In this document: piece after piece, positions 63,941-64,000 of the stretch
Layout of the letters: every line of letters starts with the position of its first letter
Position numbering within the stretch: the stretch's first letter is position 1
Notes under the pieces: generated by a model
Databases searched by the model: none
What the model was told of the DNA's origin: nothing
What the model saw: only the letters and a program-made list of their open reading frames with translations
Translations under genes and position numbers: made by a program
Assembly: GCA_019637075.1 (NCBI GenBank)
Contig: JAHBWI010000006.1
Location: forward strand, 1-64,000
Length of the DNA stretch: 64,000 nucleotides
Direction of reading: 5' to 3'
Origin: Nitrospiraceae bacterium
GTDB taxonomy: Bacteria > Nitrospirota > Nitrospiria > Nitrospirales > Nitrospiraceae

Positions 63941-64000
63941 TGTAGCGACCATGTAGACTGAAACACGTGCTCGCACTGGGCCTTTAGCGGAAAGGACTTG

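Overview
The window is 64 kb of GC-rich bacterial chromosome and carries mostly housekeeping and envelope genes. Gene content suggests a Nitrospira-like member of the Nitrospirota: an SdhA/FrdA-type flavoprotein, many TPR, HEAT and OmpA envelope proteins, Tat-exported proteins, and the blocks trmFO-xerC-hslV-hslU and tRNA-Ser/ffs/dnaX-ybaB-recR. The genus is an inference from gene content and not a database result. I see no rRNA, CRISPR array, insertion sequence or prophage.

Layout. 1-6.6 kb: small unassigned genes, a Trm112-like protein, DUF502, an acetyltransferase, two SmpA/OmlA-like lipoproteins, a LOG-family protein and a beta-CASP metallo-beta-lactamase. 6.6-13.7 kb: P1 peptidase, FIST protein, FKBP isomerase, gcvT, NUDIX hydrolase, a 54-aa Lys/Glu-rich secreted protein, a Mug-type glycosylase and a TPR protein. 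13.7-20.6 kb, minus strand: Tat-exported PLP enzyme, ribokinase, nucleoside hydrolase, an anchored protein and gcvP. 20.8-30.1 kb, plus strand: SdhA/FrdA flavoprotein, a zinc-ribbon membrane operon ending in an M48 peptidase, and a response regulator-histidine kinase-DegP operon. 30.1-38.9 kb: rimO, gamma-carbonic anhydrase, M28 peptidase, argB, hslU, hslV, xerC and trmFO. 39-46 kb: tRNA-Val, lipoproteins, a beta-barrel, a DksA-type protein, recR, ybaB, dnaX, ffs, a tRNA-Ser-like relic and tRNA-Ser. 46-64 kb: AsmA, MscS, a GTPase/OmpA/sigma-54 signalling cluster, a LuxR-type regulator, DUF481, MscL, two coiled-coil OmpA proteins, a Tat-exported ligand-binding protein, a HEAT protein, tRNA-Leu and trigger factor.

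The most interesting part is 49.2-54.5 kb. A coiled-coil protein is followed by a membrane protein with a roadblock/longin-like cytoplasmic domain and a periplasmic OmpA domain. Next come a Ras/Rab-like GTPase lacking the usual catalytic Gln, and a sigma-54 activator with an unfamiliar N-terminal sensor domain. Directly downstream lie four TGTCTCA/TGAGACA half-sites, a sigma-54-like promoter and a small LuxR-type regulator. Together they look like a complete envelope-to-promoter signalling circuit built around a small GTPase.

Other signals are three probable leaderless promoters, a 13-bp AT-rich palindrome in a divergent promoter region, helically phased TTAATC repeats before degP, and a decayed tRNA-Ser copy near the intact gene.
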